From Candidatus Woesearchaeota archaeon (GTDB taxonomy: Archaea > Nanobdellota > Nanobdellia > Woesearchaeales > UBA10200): a DNA stretch of 15,223 bases. Both the position numbers and the translations under genes were made by a program. The DNA lies in contig JACPBN010000072.1 of assembly GCA_016180275.1 (NCBI GenBank), positions 1 through 15,223 on the forward strand, read 5' to 3'. Shown here in pieces: positions 14,111 through 15,223 of this stretch; position 1 is the first letter of the stretch, and each line of letters begins with the position of its first letter. Below the pieces are notes generated by a model. The model did not search any database. It was not told the origin of the DNA and saw only the letters and a list, made by a program, of their open reading frames with translations.

Positions 14111-14119
14111 CTTTTTATA
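14111..14119 (+). promoter_or_regulatory. TATA box for the winged-helix/S-layer-domain gene
   Basis: CTTTTTATA lies 35-43 bases before ATG 14154, which predicts a leader of roughly 14 bases. It sits about 35 bases from the distal glm TATA box, so one regulator could act on both directions. Confidence 0.5.
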
Positions 14120-14153
14120 GTAGTAGTGCTTTTAGGTATATTTGTGAATATAT

Positions 14154-15077
14154 ATGTTCATCGCAGAAAAAAATCAGGATAGTTTGCTTACATTGCCAGC
14201 AAAAGAATTGAGGCTAAAAAATTTTAGAAGCGCCTCTTCTCCATTAGCTGAAAAAATTTTGGTATCATTCTCACAAAAGGAATCCTATCCAAAAGAATTA
14301 GCAAGAGAGCTAAAAGTAAACGAGCAGAAAATATATTACCATATTCGGAATCTGCAGAAAAACGGAATAATCAGGCAGGTAAAAAGCGAAGCAATGCAAG
14401 GGGGAGTGGCAAATTACTATACTCTAACAGAGCCTGCATTCATAGTAAAGTTCTCTGGGCTTAGAGAGACACAGAAGATTGCGAGCTTAAAGCCAGAATA
14501 TGTTAATTTCTTGGAACCGTTTATTGTCGATGGAAAATTAGATGCGCAGATAATTGTTGGCTCTCCAGAGCCGCACGGAATTGAAAAGGCAAGAAGCAAA
14601 GATGCATTATATGCGATTGAATTAGCTTTATTGCTTGGCACTTTTCTAAACTATATTCCAATAAACTCAATAAAGCTGGATACAGAAACCCATACTGGGC
14701 ATTTAAAGAACAATCTGGTAATAATAGGCGGCCCTGTTGTGAACAAAATCACAGAAAAAATAAATGATTATCTTCCTGTTAAATTCAATAAGACTCAGGC
14801 ATGGAATATTGAGAGCACATTAAGCAATGAAATCTATGCTGCAGATGAAATAGGCATTATTGTAAAAACAAAAAATCCATTCGCTAAGAATAAAAGCATT
14901 TTGCTAATTGCGGGCAAAAGATATGCAGGCACTAAAGCAGCAATTATTGCATTATCAAAACACTTGAAAGAGGTAGCTGCTGGCAATATCAGGGACAACA
15001 AGATTTTAGCTAAGGTAGTGGAAGGTCTGGATAAAGATGCAGACGGCATAATAGATGACGTTGAGATAAAGGAATAA
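14154..15077 (+). CDS. Winged-helix protein fused to archaeal S-layer-like domain
   Basis: A 307-residue protein with two parts. Residues 28-92 form an ArsR-like winged helix: AEKILVSFSQ, YPKELARELKVNEQKIYYHI (the helix-turn-helix) and the wing up to VANYYTLT. Residues 120-280 resemble the archaeal S-layer protein domain: an Ile-rich strand, NNLVIIGGPVVNKI (186-199), then IIVKTKNPFAKNKSILLIAGK (235-255) and YAGTKAAIIAL. The tail VVEGLDKDADGIIDDVEI (288-305) carries a D-x-D-x-D-G calcium-loop-like pattern common at the ends of these domains. There is no signal peptide, so the protein should be cytoplasmic despite the surface-type domain. Such fusions occur in DPANN archaea as I recall. It is probably a transcription regulator, with the divergent glm operon as a candidate target (inference). 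Confidence 0.75.
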   Translation: MFIAEKNQDSLLTLPAKELRLKNFRSASSPLAEKILVSFSQKESYPKELARELKVNEQKIYYHIRNLQKNGIIRQVKSEAMQGGVANYYTLTEPAFIVKFSGLRETQKIASLKPEYVNFLEPFIVDGKLDAQIIVGSPEPHGIEKARSKDALYAIELALLLGTFLNYIPINSIKLDTETHTGHLKNNLVIIGGPVVNKITEKINDYLPVKFNKTQAWNIESTLSNEIYAADEIGIIVKTKNPFAKNKSILLIAGKRYAGTKAAIIALSKHLKEVAAGNIRDNKILAKVVEGLDKDADGIIDDVEIKE

Positions 15078-15119
15078 AAGTTGAGATAAAGGTATTTGTT
15101 TAGCTATAACAACATCAAA

Positions 15120-15223
15120 GCGGTGGCGACTGCCATTTTATGACGAACACAATTCCGTATCACGTAGCCAAGTTTTTTCGGGCGAAACTATCTAACAACA
15201 CATCAGCTAACACAACACACAAA
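15120..15223. repeat. Second copy of the fold-back element, truncated by the window end
   Basis: Starts 43 bases after the winged-helix/S-layer-domain gene. The first arm GCGGTGGCGACTGCC (15120-15134) is followed by a 7-base spacer and GACGAACAC (15142-15150), exactly as at 2789-2819. By hand count 78 of 102 positions match 2789-2890 without any gap. The 3' half, which should contain the complementary arm, lies outside the window. Confidence 0.75.

Noticed and set aside
14012..14153. glmS ribozyme/riboswitch upstream of glmS
   Set aside because: Only about 140 AT-rich bases separate the divergent genes, with TATA boxes close to the start and no visible ribozyme core or pseudoknot arms.

Overview
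The window looks like part of a small-genome archaeon, most likely a DPANN lineage such as Woesearchaeota or Pacearchaeota. The support is as follows. TATA boxes lie about 25-30 bases upstream of several start codons, which implies leaderless transcripts. A class III (archaellin/pilin-type) signal peptide is present. There are KaiC/RAD55-like proteins, a winged-helix protein fused to an archaeal S-layer domain, and an archaeal-style two-domain nucleotidylyltransferase/acetyltransferase. The lineage is an inference. No rRNA or tRNA was seen that could settle it.

Layout. Positions 1-147 hold the N-terminus of a pilin-like protein (minus strand). Positions 278-2152 form an accessory-looking unit: a GC-rich secreted beta-propeller lipoprotein gene (493-1977, minus) bracketed by imperfect inverted copies of a structured intergenic sequence. 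Next come a P-loop-less KaiC-like protein (2200-2760, plus) and a P-loop KaiC-like ATPase (3011-3733, minus). Between these convergent genes lies a 194-bp fold-back element (2789-2982), and a second copy runs off the window end (15120-15223). A class I glutamine amidotransferase (3843-4598, minus) is divergent from an endonuclease IV-like TIM barrel (4694-5530, plus). Behind the latter sit a very AT-rich HEPN-type gene, a membrane-anchored thioredoxin-like protein with a poly-Asn loop, and a small lipoprotein.

The minus strand from 9289 down to 7317 encodes a histidine-rich membrane protein, a CcdA-like thiol/disulfide transporter and a standalone ATP-cone protein. With the thioredoxin-like protein this suggests an extracytoplasmic redox locus. 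Unusually, a 29-residue lysine-rich protein with a strong ribosome binding site is encoded at 9378-9467.

The right third is a UDP-GlcNAc precursor operon, glmS-glmM-glmU-like (14011 down to 9594, minus). It makes glucosamine-6-phosphate, then glucosamine-1-phosphate, then its acetylated/UDP form. Divergent from it is the winged-helix/S-layer-domain protein (14154-15077), which could link cell-surface status to precursor supply; this is an inference.

The most unusual content is the family of self-complementary intergenic elements (about 280-430, 2069-2138, 2789-2982, 15120-end). No CRISPR array, transposase or integrase was found.
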